64,000 nucleotides of DNA, taken from positions 896,069 to 960,068 of the forward strand of contig NW_008805078.1 in assembly GCF_000004825.1 (NCBI RefSeq). The letters run 5' to 3'. Position 1 is the stretch's first letter. Every line of letters begins with the position of its first letter. The notes under the pieces were generated by a model that saw only the letters and a program-made list of their open reading frames with translations, did not search any database and was not told where the DNA came from. Source of the DNA: Heterostelium album PN500. Its lineage: Eukaryota; Evosea; Eumycetozoa; Acytosteliales; Acytosteliaceae. A program made the translations under genes and the position numbers. Shown piece by piece: positions 47,735 through 59,242 of the stretch.

Positions 47735-50700
47735 TTACAATTCTGGTGCCAGTCCATTGACAACTGTAACATGTTGAGTAGGTAGCGATGATGGTGTCTG
47801 ATGTTCACTGTTGGTAGATTCAGATGATGGTTTATAAAAATTGTTATTTTTTAAATTATTATTATTATTATTATTATTGTGTGAAGCTAAAAACATATTA
47901 TTTACATTGTTATTTACAATGTTATTATTGTTTTCATTTGTACTTGTTGTTGTAGTAGTTGTTGTTTGAGGTGGTGATTGTATATTAGATGAGATTGTAT
48001 TTTGAGTGGGTGTTGGTGTTTGATTTGGAGATTGATTCATTAGAGGTGAAGAAATCATAGAGTTTGGAGGTGGAGGTAGGCTTGTCACACTAACCATGTT
48101 GTTGTTGTTGTTGTTGTTGGTGGGTGGAGGTGATGTCAGCTGGTTTACGTTGTTGTTGTTGTTGTTTGGTATCAGTGGTGCGACCTGTGGGCTTTGTAGG
48201 TTGGACGGTGTCATTATGGTTGTGGTTGCCGATGTAGGTGTTGTACTCGTTACCGTTGTTGTGCTGGCAATGTTATTGGGTGTCGATGGTGTTGTATGTG
48301 CATGTGGAGATACTATGGTTGGTGGATGTGGTGAGTTTTGTAATGATAGCAAAGTTGGTTGTTGTTGTTGTTGCTGTTGATGTTGTAGATGATGGTGTTG
48401 TTGTGGCGATAGCAATGGTGTGCCTTGATGTTGCTGTTGTTGTTGTTGTTGTTGTTGATGTTGATGTTGTAATTGTTGTTGTTGTTGTTGATGTTGTAGC
48501 TGTAGTTGTTGCTGTTGTTGTAGTTGTAGTTGTGCTTGTTGTTTCATATAGACATGCTGCTGAAACAGTCTTTGATTCCTATGATGTATATACTCTGGTA
48601 TATCTTTGAGTATCAGTCGATCGAGAATCAAATGGTCTTCTCTATAGCCAGGCATACACTTTAGCTGACGTTCTGACAGCTTGTGTATTGACTTTATCAA
48701 CTTATCGACATTCTGAAGTGTTTCCACTTGCATATCATTACATTTTTCCTCTGTGACTATGAAAATAAATGTGTAAAAAAAAAAAAAAACAAACATTAAT
48801 AAGATGATATCAAAATTAAAATGAATCAAATAGAAATTAAAATAAACATACTTGAATTAACTTCCAATTCAGTAAATATTTGAAAACAACTCAGTCTGTT
48901 CTTTGCATCTTCAAATGATTGGAATGGAGTTTTGTAGTCTGGTTCTGTGGCCAACTTTCTTGTATGAGTAACTTCTAAAAACTTCTTTTTGTACATCTCG
49001 ATCTCACTGTTGTCTTTACTGTTACTACTAGTACTAATGTTGTTGTTGTTGTTATTGTTGGTAGAACTACTGCTACTGCTACTGTTATTGTTACTACTGC
49101 TACTGCTGCTGCTACTACTGCTAGAAGTATGACTCTTTTTCTTTTCTTTCTTTTCGATCTTATCACTCTTTCTCTTCTTTTTCTTGTCATTTTCGTCTAC
49201 AGGTGTTTGAGGAGCTGTTAGAGTGGATGCTGTGGGTAGTGGTGGTGGCGGATGTGTAACAGTGACGTTTGGAGGTGGTTGATTAACAACGTTGTGATGG
49301 CTAGTTTGAAATGGATGACTAAGTTGTGGAGGTGGTGGATTGATAGATGTTGGTTGAGGATGTGGAATGGGCATTGGTTTCGCTTGAATTTGTGGGTTTG
49401 GCAATCCTGTTGTTGAAAGTGTTGGTGTCGGTGTAGTGGTAGTGCTAAGTGTTGAAGTAATCGGTTGTGCTCCTAATGCAGATGTTGTTGTTGTTGTTAT
49501 TGTCGATGAATTTGTTCCTTGTGTCAGTGATGATGGTAATGGAAGTGTTGAAGGTGCTTGAGTAATGGTAGTATAAGTTGGTTGTGGTTGTGATTGCGAA
49601 TGAATTTGTTTGTTAAATTGTTGTTGCTGTTGTTGTAGTAGCTGTAGTTGTGTCTGTTGTGCCTGTTGTTGTTGTTGTTGTGCCTGTTGTTGTTGATAGT
49701 TGGGTGGAGTTGATGTCTGAAAGCCAAAGGGTTGTGATGAAAGAGTAGGTGGAATCTGGCTCTGTTGAAACTGTTGGAGCTGCGGTGGTAGCTGTGAGAT
49801 TGGTGCAGCTGACGATACTGCTGCTGGTGGTGGTACTGTTGCCCTAGGTTTCTGCTGTAGTGGCAGAGTTGATTGAGGCATAGGTAACTGTGGTGGTGGC
49901 GTAACAATTGTTTGATATGGTTGTGGTTGTTGATTCGGAGTTGTTGGTGTAGTTGGCTTCTGTTGTTGTTGTTGAGCAAACTGGTTATACAATGTCGAGG
50001 AATCGGATGTTTGTTGTGGTTGTTGCTGTGGTGTAGTAGTAGTAGTAGTTGTGGTAGTAGTTTGTTGTGGAGATTGATTATTATAGATATGTGTTTGAAC
50101 GGGTGATATTTGAGCCATTGACAGTGTTTGTGGCATCGAAGGTGGTGTCGTAGCCATTGGTGAAACTGGGTGCGGTGATAAATTACTAATATTATTATTA
50201 TTATTATTGTTGTTGTTACTGCCTAGAATAGGTGTTGTCTGCTTCAACATTTGTTGTGGTTGTTGTTGTATAAAATTAGGTGAATGTGTTGCCTGTATAT
50301 TACTATTATTACTATTACTATCATGACTTGTTGTTGTCGTTGTTGCTATGCTTGGTGGCTGTGTAACAGTAGTTAGAGGTGAATGTTGTTGTTGTGGAGT
50401 ATGATACTGCTGTTGCTGTGGAGTATGTTGTTGCTGTTGTTGTTGTTGTTGTGGAGTATGATATTGCTGATTTGCAACAGGTGGTGACTGTGGATGATAA
50501 GGACTATTTAATGGTTGTTGTGGGGTATGATACTGTTGTTGTTGTTGTTGATTTACAACAGAATCATTTAATTGTTGTTGTGTATACATATTTGGTGGTG
50601 TGCTATGATATGAAGAAACAGCAGTGGTAGTAGTAGTTGGTGTTGTATATTGTTTTTCATCGATTTGTTGTTGTTGTTGTTGTTGTTGTTGATCATTTGT

Positions 50701-51318
50701 AATAGTAGTATTTTCGCTCATGATGTCATCTTCTTTGCTACCGATATTATTTATAAATTCATTTTCGACGTCAGAGAAACTCTCAAAGTCGACATCCTCA
50801 AGAGCAGTATCATCGTCGTCGTTGTTCTTACTCTTGAACGAAAGAAATTCGTTGGGATCATTTTGATCACTATATGTATTATTATTACTATTGTTGTTGT
50901 TGTTGTTGTTGCTGGTACCATTATCACTATCCACCATCATACCATTGTTACTACTACTACCATTATTATTACTATTCAATATTAATGAAGTAGTTGATGA
51001 TACTCCGCTACCATTTTCATTGAAATGATGTAACATTGAATGATGATTATTATTATTTGTGTCGCCACTACTACTACTATTATTATTATTATTATTATTA
51101 TTATTGTTGTTGTTGTTGTTGTTTGTAGGTGAATCTGTTGTCATTGATAACTGTTGAGTGTTATAGTTTATATATTGTTGTTGCTGCTGCTGTTGTTGTT
51201 GTTTAATTAGATTATTATCGTTGATATTGTTATTGTTATTGTTATTGTTATTGGCTATAGTGACATTGTCATGAGATACAAGACCATTGATCATTGCTGT
51301 TACTACTACTGAAGTCAT
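47735..51318 (-). CDS. Q/N-rich protein with GLTSCR1-like domain (possible ncBAF chromatin-remodeller subunit)
   Basis: Two exons (48852-51318, 47735-48756) encode about 1162 residues, starting at the ATG at 51318 (the frame opens earlier but without ATG). Most is N-, Q-, T- and P-rich filler typical of amoeba transcription regulators. The one folded region spans the exon border at about residues 800-880: PDYKTPFQSFEDAKNRLSCF then QIFTELEV..., followed by a helical stretch VDKLIKSIHKLSERQL...YREDHLILDRLILKDIPEYI. This begins like the GLTSCR1/BICRA domain ('tPFxsledAxxRLlPYHvf'), found in animal, plant and protist subunits of the non-canonical BAF complex. A KKKRKSDKIEKKEKKK basic patch just before it is a likely nuclear signal. 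The domain call is an inference; low complexity prevents more. Confidence 0.6.
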
Positions 51319-53163
51319 AAACGACAAACCATTCCCAATGTATCACTTAATCCTAAGTTATATGTGACCCTATGTTAGTCGACTCTTGTGCGAATACAGA
51401 TTCAAAACTAGTTTTGAAAAAGAAAGTACCTACTCAGCTCAAGAACACTCTATAAATTATATATTTATATTGAAAATGATATGATAACCTTGGTTTAACA
51501 ACTACTACTACAAATCAACTCTTTAAATTTTATATTTAGATTGTAGATTTTTGTAGGATTGTTGTTGATTTTTGTTATTGTTATTGTTTATTTTTGTAGG
51601 TTGTTATTACTGACGAGATTTTTAAAAAAAAAAAAAACAATAATTAATAATATGTTGGTGATGATGATGTACGATGATGATGATGTTGTTGTTGTTGTTT
51701 TAAAAATAACAATTATTGAAAATTTAAAAATATATATTTATATTTAAAATAGATAATTAATTAATCAAACTGTTATTGTTTTTTTTTTTTAAAAAAGTTG
51801 TTTGAATTTTAAATTATAAGATGATATGTTGATTGATATCCTCTGTAATTAAGAAATTAGTTGTTGTTGTTGTTGTTGTGATGGCGGTTAAATCATATAA
51901 TATAGGTGTTTTTTTTTTGTTTTTTGTTTTTTTTTTTTTTTTTTTTTTTTTATGACTAATTTTGTTATTTAAGAAAAATGTGATGAAAAAAAAATTTCAA
52001 AAATTCAAAAAATAAAAAAATAAAAATAATTTAAATTTTTTTTAAAAAAAAAAACAATTTAACTGTTAAAAAAAAAAATGGTGTGTTACTAATCACAATA
52101 AATAATATAACTCTCATATTAATTTTCATACGATGAAATCGATTCATATGATGAAAAGAAAGTTGTTGTTTCAAAAATAAGATGAATGATTGTTTCTTAT
52201 ACTGAAATAAATGGGAAGTTGTTGTTTTGTTTTGATTCGAATCGGTTTAGTTAGTGGTCATAAATCGATCATTGTAAATTAAAATTAAATAGGAATTTGA
52301 TTTGTGTAAACAAAAAAAATCAAATCAAAAAAAAACAATGATTTATTTGGTCCATTGTTTTATTATTATCATCAACATCATCTCATCACGATGATATTTA
52401 AATTTAAATTTAAATTTGTTCGTAGATTGTTGTGAAAGGTGGGAGGTGCGTGGTTATGAAAATATGAAGTGAATGCAAAATAGTAAAGCAGAGTAAACCC
52501 CAAACAATCCTAATTGTATTTCATGGGTGATGTGTTGGTTCGATCAACATATAATCGATCATCAACAATAAACTATCTTTAACATCATCAATACTGTAAA
52601 AAAAAAACAACACACCTCATCGTTTCAAAAACAATCATAAAGAAAAATGTTCTATTTAAAATAAATTAAAATAAAATAACCCACTCCTTTTACTCTCTGG
52701 TGAAAATATTACGATCACTCATTTTTGTTCTATTCTATGTTTGCACGCAACAACATTCATAAAAAACACCATAACATACGAATTCTCCCACACACCAAAT
52801 CCATTGAAGATCCCTAAAGAAATCTCATTGACGTTCCTAATTTAAACAAAAACAAAAAACAACACCATGGATCGATCCGGGTTTATAAAAAAAAATAAAA
52901 TAAAAAAATTTGTTTACAAAAAAAAAATCAAATAAGCTTAAAATGTAAATATTAATAATAACAATTTTTGCTTCTAACAATTACAAAAAAAAAAGGATAG
53001 CTGTTTATTATTTTTTCTTGTTTGTACAATTTTACAATAGTTTACAATTTTCTATTATTTTTTGAAAAGTGAAAATAGATCGATTCTATCTGAATCATTC
53101 ATATCGGATTGATTGATCTAAACATTTGTTTAGATTGGGTGAAAGAACTTATTTTTGATGTTT
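51319..53163. other. 1.8-kb AT-rich spacer
   Basis: Upstream of the Q/N-rich gene and 3' of the DUF504 gene. Very long A/T tracts (51911-51950, 52000-52080) and a self-complementary ATTTAAATTTAAATTTAAAT block near 52399. A T-loop-like GATTCGAATC at 52234 has no tRNA around it. No gene seen. Confidence 0.45.
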
Positions 53164-53682
53164 TTAAAGTAATTCCTCTGGGAAATTAATAAATCTTGTC
53201 GTTCTATCCCAAATCAGATTGTTTTGGTATTTGAATGATTTCACTCTATGCAAAGGAATGGCACCTAATTCAAACTCGATGTAAGGTACTTCCTTCAAAC
53301 CAATAAATCTATCTTCATATAAAATCGAGAAATCTTCAATGTTTGCGTTAATTGCGCAACTCCACTATAAAAAAAAAATGAAATGAAAATAAAAAAAGTT
53401 AGAAAATTATTGTAAAACCTTCCATCGTTGAATGTTGTTGGTATTATTACTAACCTTGATTCTATTATAAATCTCTTCAGATGATGGTAATCTTGATTTT
53501 CTATCTTCGATTAAAACTTCTTCTTCTGACTTTGGACTTTTTATTTTCTTTGATTTCTCTTTAATAATCTTTTCATCTAAGGTCGCTGCCTCTGACGCAA
53601 AGTACTCTTGTCTCTTCTTATACTCTTCATTGTCCATCATATCTCTGTGGAAATGATTAATATTGATTTGTAATTTAGCCAT
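53164..53682 (-). CDS. DUF504/MJ1316-domain protein (RNA end-recognition type)
   Basis: Two exons (53455-53682, 53164-53364) give 142 residues. The first ~60 residues are charged and helical (DEKIIKEKSKKIKSPKSEEE). Then LPSSEEIYNRIKW begins the domain, followed by FSILYEDRFIGLKEVPYIEF, GAIPLHRVKSFKYQNNLIWD and RTTRFINF. This matches the archaeal MJ1316/DUF504 pattern 'vlNrIkWd......f.v.YeDRf.g..E.pl.ef..seIPlHRv.yfk..g.vvWDRe.R.d' very well. The family is proposed to sense RNA cyclic or 2',3' end groups and is found fused to RNA-processing enzymes, e.g. LENG9 in animals. Here it is nearly stand-alone. The biochemical role is not established. Confidence 0.85.
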
Positions 53683-54400
53683 GATTGTTTAAACTTCTTT
53701 CTTTAAATATAACTGTTTTGTTTTCTCTTTTTTTTTTTTAAATTGTGTTTAATAAATAAATGATGTATTTGTTGATTCAAGTTCACTGATCAGTGAACTA
53801 TATATAGTAAATTTTTTTGAGATCGAATTTCTTTGTTTTCGCAATTTTCTTGATTTTTTCGTAAAAGTCATTATTTTTGAGAAGATAGAAAAATTCTCTT
53901 TTTTTATTTTTGGTAAAAGGTTGGGAATTCGAAGGATTTAAAAATTAATAGATTAAACAATAAGATTAACAGAATTTTAGTTATTTTATATATAATATTT
54001 TAATTTCACTCATTTTTTATTTTGAGTTTATTATTCACGATTATGTGAAATAATAATTCTTTAGAAATATAAAAAATGTTTAGTTAATGTGAATTAAAAA
54101 TATCTTTTTTTTTTTAGATTATTTAAATTGGTTTAATAAAAGAAAAAGTGGTAGTTTTTATGATACAATGTAATTGCAAAAGAAATTTCATTATTCTTTT
54201 TTTAGAAAATATCTTTTTAAAAAGTTCTTTTTTTTTTTTTTTTTTGGCTTTTTTTTTTTGATTATAATTTAAACTTTTAAAAAATCAATTATAATAACGG
54301 TTCCTTATTTAGATTATTTAATGATATCCAATTATCTAATTAGATATATTTATATTATAACAATCTAGTAAATATATCTATTATCTATAGATATTAAAAA
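53683..54400. other. Divergent promoter region
   Basis: 718 bases between DUF504 (minus) and the esterase (plus). AT-rich, with a CACTGATCAGTG palindrome at 53785-53796 near the DUF504 start. No gene. Confidence 0.45.
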
Positions 54401-55664
54401 ATGAATAGATATATAAGTATATTAGTATTTGCGATACTGTCGATAGTATCAATTACCAGTGTTAGAGGACAACAATTAATCTCACCGTCCAATGAAAATC
54501 TATTATATATGGGTAGAGTTGACAGCTCCTCGAATGATGTCTACTATTTTGATTGGTCAGGTGTCGGAATTTCGATGATTATCACTGGCACGGCAACTCT
54601 AAAAGTTTTGATGGATACAAACACACCAACACCCGTAAGTGTTAATAAAATTTCATTTGAAAATGTTGAAATGAAATTAATAATAATAATAATAATAATC
54701 ATGATGATATTATAATAAATAGTCAACCAACAATATAAATATGTTCACTGTTTTGATAAACAATGCTGTATATCCACCTCTGAACATCACATCGACAGAG
54801 ATGGAGTCGTACGATCTCGTTAGCTATGGAACATTGGTGCCTACAGAGAGCTACATTATCACTTTGATCAAAAGAACCGAAGCATCACTTGGAGTTATCG
54901 GATTCTACGGATTCATGGTTGACCAGGCTGCAGTCATTGTTTTACCACCTTCATTCCCCAGAAAACTAGAGTTCTTTGGTGACAGTATTACCTGTGGATA
55001 TGGAATTGATGCTCTTGCACCATGTCCATTCACTCCACAAACTGAAAACAACTTTGAGTAACTATCAAATTCGACATGATATCAAGACTGTGATGATAAA
55101 ACAGATTTTAGATTAATATTGTTAATTTTTTTTTATAGTACATATGAATATATTATTTCAAGACAATTAAGTACTCAATTACATACAGCATGTTGGAGTG
55201 GAAAAGGATTGGTTCGTAACTATGATTCTCCAAATATCACATCGACCAATCCAATGCCGATTTATCTTCCACGTACTCTCGCCAACAACGCATCGTTAGA
55301 ATGGGACTTTGCCAACTACGTTCCCGATGCAGTGGTCATCAATTTAGGTACCAATGACTACTCTACTCAACCTTCACCACCCGAAAACCTTTTTGAGCAA
55401 ACTTACATCAACCTGATACAGACCATCAACAATTGGTATCCAAATAAACCAAAGATCTTCTTGGTTTGTGGTCCAATGATCAGCGGTGCCGTTTGTGATT
55501 ACGTAGAGTCAGTGAGTGAAACTGTCGAGTCTGCGACCTACATCGATCTTCAAAACATTCTTGATGATTCTGACTATGGTTGCAATGGACACCCCAACCA
55601 GAGTGGTCATGCCAAGATGGCTGAAATAGCTTATCCAATCATCCAGAAAGTGATGCAATGGTAA
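54401..55664 (+). CDS. Secreted SGNH-hydrolase / carbohydrate esterase (CE2-like)
   Basis: Three exons (54401-54634, 54723-55057, 55139-55664) encode about 364 residues. The signal peptide is YISILVFAILSIVSITSVRG. An N-terminal beta-sandwich (GRVDSSSNDVYYFDWSGVGI ... VIGFYGFMVD) is followed by the SGNH catalytic domain: block I KLEFFGDSITCGYGID (nucleophile Ser), block III INLGTNDYS (Gly/Asn), and block V GHPNQSGHAKMA (His, without the usual Asp two or three residues before the His). Beta-sandwich plus SGNH in this order is the architecture of CE2 acetyl-xylan/glucan esterases. It probably deacetylates bacterial or spore-coat polysaccharide outside the cell. The substrate is not shown. Confidence 0.87.
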
Positions 55665-55853
55665 ATAATAAAAGTTTAATCTATTGTATATAATATAAAT
55701 ATATATATGTTTTTTTTTCAACTTTGAATTGTTTAATATTAAAAATAATAAAATTCTTAATCTATTTATTTTTACCAAAAAAGAAATTGAAAAAAACTTA
55801 TTTCAAAAAAAATCAATCAGATCAGAAACATTCTCATTTTTTTTAAATATATA

Positions 55854-56486
55854 ATGTATAGAGTAGCAACTAGAAACCTTTTTAAATTTAATTGGTTTGG
55901 ATTTGGAAATAAGAATGTTAATAACAACAATAATAGTAACAATATAAAACAAAATAAGAGAAATAATGAAGTGGAGGATAACGATGATGATGAAGATGGT
56001 CTGGATAAGCTGATAGCTTCAACTCAGTCACTCATTGATAAGAGTAGGAAAGTCACAGAACTAGGTGATAAATATAAAGATACAATGCTAATGAATTCAA
56101 AGTTGACCGATGAAATCAAATTGCAGAATCAGAAGAACATACAAGAGACGATCGATAATTCAATGAAAGAGTTAGAGGATCGTTTCAACAATATCGAATT
56201 CGACGCCAATATGAATATAGTACGAAAGGATGTAGGCAAGGCAAAGGTAGTCAACGAGCAGATCGACTCATTCCAGAAACGACTAGATCAACTCTTTGTC
56301 ATTGCTAAAGAACACATCATAAACACAACAGCAAACACAGCACCACATCACAGAGAAGACTTTAGAGATAAGATTAAGAAACTGACGCAAGAGATTGATG
56401 AAAGTACTTATTTATCTGAAGATTTAAAATCTCATTTTAAAAATACAGCAAAAGGTTTAGAAGAATTAGATGAAGAAAGTAAATAA
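55854..56486 (+). CDS. Coiled-coil protein with possible mitochondrial leader
   Basis: Single exon, 210 residues. N-terminus MYRVATRNLFKFNWFGFGNK is Arg/Lys- and aromatic-rich without acidic residues, like a mitochondrial presequence. An N-rich and acidic linker follows, then two helical segments (DKLIASTQSLIDKSRKVTEL; MKELEDRFNNIEFDANMNIV; DSFQKRLDQLFVIAKEHIIN; DKIKKLTQEIDESTYLSEDL). I do not recognise the family. It is preceded by an A/T-rich leader and closely follows the esterase gene on the same strand (189 bases). Confidence 0.6.
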   Translation: MYRVATRNLFKFNWFGFGNKNVNNNNNSNNIKQNKRNNEVEDNDDDEDGLDKLIASTQSLIDKSRKVTELGDKYKDTMLMNSKLTDEIKLQNQKNIQETIDNSMKELEDRFNNIEFDANMNIVRKDVGKAKVVNEQIDSFQKRLDQLFVIAKEHIINTTANTAPHHREDFRDKIKKLTQEIDESTYLSEDLKSHFKNTAKGLEELDEESK

Positions 56487-56716
56487 TTAATAAAATATAA
56501 TATATATATATACAATATAACAGAAAATAGTATTATTTTATTTATTTATTTACTTGACTCTATGGACAAACTACAACAAATACTTGTTTGTTTCAAGAAA
56601 ACAAAAAAAAGAAAATGACATTATTCCTAAAACGTTGAATCAAATTGGAAATTAATTTAATTAATTTATTCATTTTAATAAATAGTCGATTGTTTAACTT
56701 ATGGATTTTATTGCTA

Positions 56717-57025
56717 TTAGCATAAAGACATTGATTTACATATTGTCAATACATCTCTATGATCTTTAAGTTGGTCGATTATATCTTGGGCATAGTTTAC
56801 AATGATATCTTCACATTGCTCCATTGGTTGGACGTTCGGACAACAATTATGAACTAAGAAGTCGATATCAACTGGTTCTATATCTACGTAGTTTGACACT
56901 TCAGAAACTGTTTGATTGCAGACTCTACAGAAACCTGGATATACCGCGGCAACATTTTCAACTTGAAGGATGAAAAATAAACTGAATACCAAAGTTATAA
57001 ATAAAATAATATTTAACTTAAACAT
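56717..57025 (-). CDS. Small secreted saposin-like protein
   Basis: 102 residues. Signal peptide LNIILFITLVFSLFFILQVENVAA followed by a ~70-residue saposin-B type domain: C-x2-C near the start (FCRVCNQTV), a CC pair about 30 residues on, one C ten residues later, and a final C-x5-C (TICKSMSLC). The spacing matches the six-cysteine saposin/amoebapore frame with one extra Cys. Such proteins bind lipids; the amoebapore-like (Apl) members lyse engulfed bacteria in the phagosome. Whether this one is pore-forming cannot be read from the sequence. Confidence 0.72.
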   Translation of the reverse strand: MFKLNIILFITLVFSLFFILQVENVAAVYPGFCRVCNQTVSEVSNYVDIEPVDIDFLVHNCCPNVQPMEQCEDIIVNYAQDIIDQLKDHRDVLTICKSMSLC

Positions 57026-57593
57026 TTATTTATTAAATAATTTGGAATAGTTCAATAAAAAATATAAAACAATTATATATATGTTACAATTATAAATTTA
57101 AATTTTTTTAAAAAAAAAAACCGTTGCTTTTAAATCCATTTATAAAGTGTAATGGATAATGTTGTTAATAATTTTTTTATATTAAAAAAAATAATAATAA
57201 AGGTTATTCTACTTTTATTCAATTGAATCTTAAGGATTAGAATTTTCAATTTTAGATGAGGGGTAAGATCATCTAACCCTTTATAAAAAATAAAAAAAAA
57301 GTAAGTGAACCTGAAAAGTTACATGAAAGATATACTTTCCAAAAATTCCTTATTTGAAAAAATCTAATTTTGGAAAATATCTTATTATTTCTACTTAACA
57401 ATGCCTACTTTGAAAGTTCAAAACCTAAATCCAAAATAAACAACCTCTTAAAATTTGTAGATTCTATTAATTAAAGGATATTAATAAACATTTTCATTGA
57501 TATTCCGTTTTGTTTAGAATCCACTCGACAGATTTTAAATGATAGTTGTGACGATTTTTTCTTTTTTTTTTCTTTTTTTTTTTGAATTTAAAT
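57026..57593. other. AT-rich spacer
   Basis: 568 bases between the saposin-like gene and the PP2C stop, with T-tracts near the PP2C end. No ORF or structured element recognised. Confidence 0.4.
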
Positions 57594-59242
57594 TTATTTA
57601 CAATAACAACAAATGGTAACATTATCACAGGGCACGTCGTCTTTCTTACAGAGTCGTAGTGATTCTTTTGCCAAATGGTTAGCTATCGCCTGTGCAGTTT
57701 CCTTTGGGTGTTTGGTGAGGTAGTTTGCAATTGCCTGGTGATCCATGGCATTCCAAAGTCCGTCGCTTGCGACAATCAAAATGTCGTGTTGACGTAAATC
57801 CGAGTGTTGTAGACTAGGCTCCGATGTGACTCCGAACCGACTGAGAATATGGTGACCAAGCGCACGACTCATGTTCAATGCCAATCGTCGCTTGGCGATC
57901 TCAGCCTCTGAGAATTCGCCACTCGGAATTACACGCCAACTGCTATTCTTGTGAATGACTCTACCGTTGGATTGAAGGATACGCTGCTTCTCGGAACGAG
58001 ACTCTGGACGATGATCCGACGTCAGTGGATGCGCACGATAGCTACGTGAAACACTGCACAGTCGAAACAGAACTGCTTGCGAATCGCCAACCCATCCAAT
58101 TGAAACACGATCACGTCCAACCACCGCAACAGTCGCAGTCGTTCCATTATCAATATCAGAGACACGTGCCTCTTCAATCAAAGCATCACTCGACAACTTA
58201 AAAGAATCTATTATACATTGGTCTATTATTATTTATTAATTCAGAAAATTGGTTAGAAAATTTTGGCCAACTTTTGAAAACAATCGATTTTTACTTACTT
58301 ATATTATTACAGCTATTATTTACAATTATATTATTTGAAAGATAATTATTTATTGATTCATTGGCGAGTGTTGATGCTACTTCTCCTTGTTCACCATGAC
58401 TAACATATGATAAAATAAAAGAAATAATAAATAATTAATAATTTTTCTTTTTCTCTTTAATAAAATTAGTAAATTTATAATTATAGTTACCCATCCAATA
58501 CACCTATCAGTAATACTTCATTATCTTCCATTTCATTTAGGAAAAAACTATCTTGGTTCTCAGTTCTGTCACCAACGACCGTGCTGGAACCAACTCTCTC
58601 TACAAGATTTAATGCTGATTTCTTGTGATGTGATGTCGATGTTGTTGTTGTTGACACTACAGTATTGTCGGCTCCATCTATCATGATATCATTGTGAAAT
58701 CTAAGATTTATTACTTCTGATGACATGTTATCACTTTTGCTGCTACCACTTTTTTTGGCACTGATCGAATTTTGGTCGGTTGGTGTGTCGTTTGCCAAAA
58801 AATTCAAACTTTTTAACTTTTTATTTGGTGATGACAATTTTAGTGCACTGAATGATTTTGTTGGAGAATATATTGCTGATGTTGTAGTTGTTGTAGTTGT
58901 AGTTATTGTCGTACTATCTGATTCATTATCAATGTCAACCAAGTTATTTTCATCACTACTGCTACTTGTTGAATCTTCTGAATTGTTATTATTGTTATTG
59001 TTATGATCTACTTGTATCCGATCGATGACAGCTGCAGTCATCATCATTGTATGAAGTAACACTTCTTCCTTTCGTTTCTTCTTTTCCTTCTCTTTTGGGT
59101 GACGTATTATCAAATCTTTTGCATCCGTCTCTTGGTTCTCATTCTCGACCTGTTCCTTCAACAATTGCTGTTGTTTTTTAATTACAAACTTTAAATAATC
59201 CTCCGAAACCCATTTTATTTCGTAACCATCCAAAGTCTCCAT
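57594..59242 (-). CDS. PP2C-type Ser/Thr protein phosphatase
   Basis: Three exons (58491-59242, 58299-58399, 57594-58207) encode about 488 residues. After a 190-residue charged, S/T-rich N-terminus comes the PPM/PP2C domain: VVGDRTENQDSFFL (motif 1, with the Glu and Asp region), VLDGHGEQGEVAS (motif 2, DGHG split by the intron), GTTATVAVVGRDRVSIGWVG and DSQAVLF (metal and GDS motif), HPLTSDHRP, and the C-terminal LIVASDGLWNAM and DNVTICCYCK (final Asp-Asn pair). All metal-binding Asp residues are present, so it should be an active Mn/Mg-dependent phosphatase. A 20-residue gap in the middle replaces part of the usual helix region. Confidence 0.92.

Noticed and set aside
48096-48609. Val-rich frames on the plus strand opposite the Q/N-rich gene
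   Set aside because: Mirror translation of CAA/ACA repeats on the coding strand; no independent signal.
52234-52243. T-loop-like GATTCGAATC suggesting a tRNA
   Set aside because: No acceptor, D-arm or anticodon-arm structure around it; one chance palindrome.
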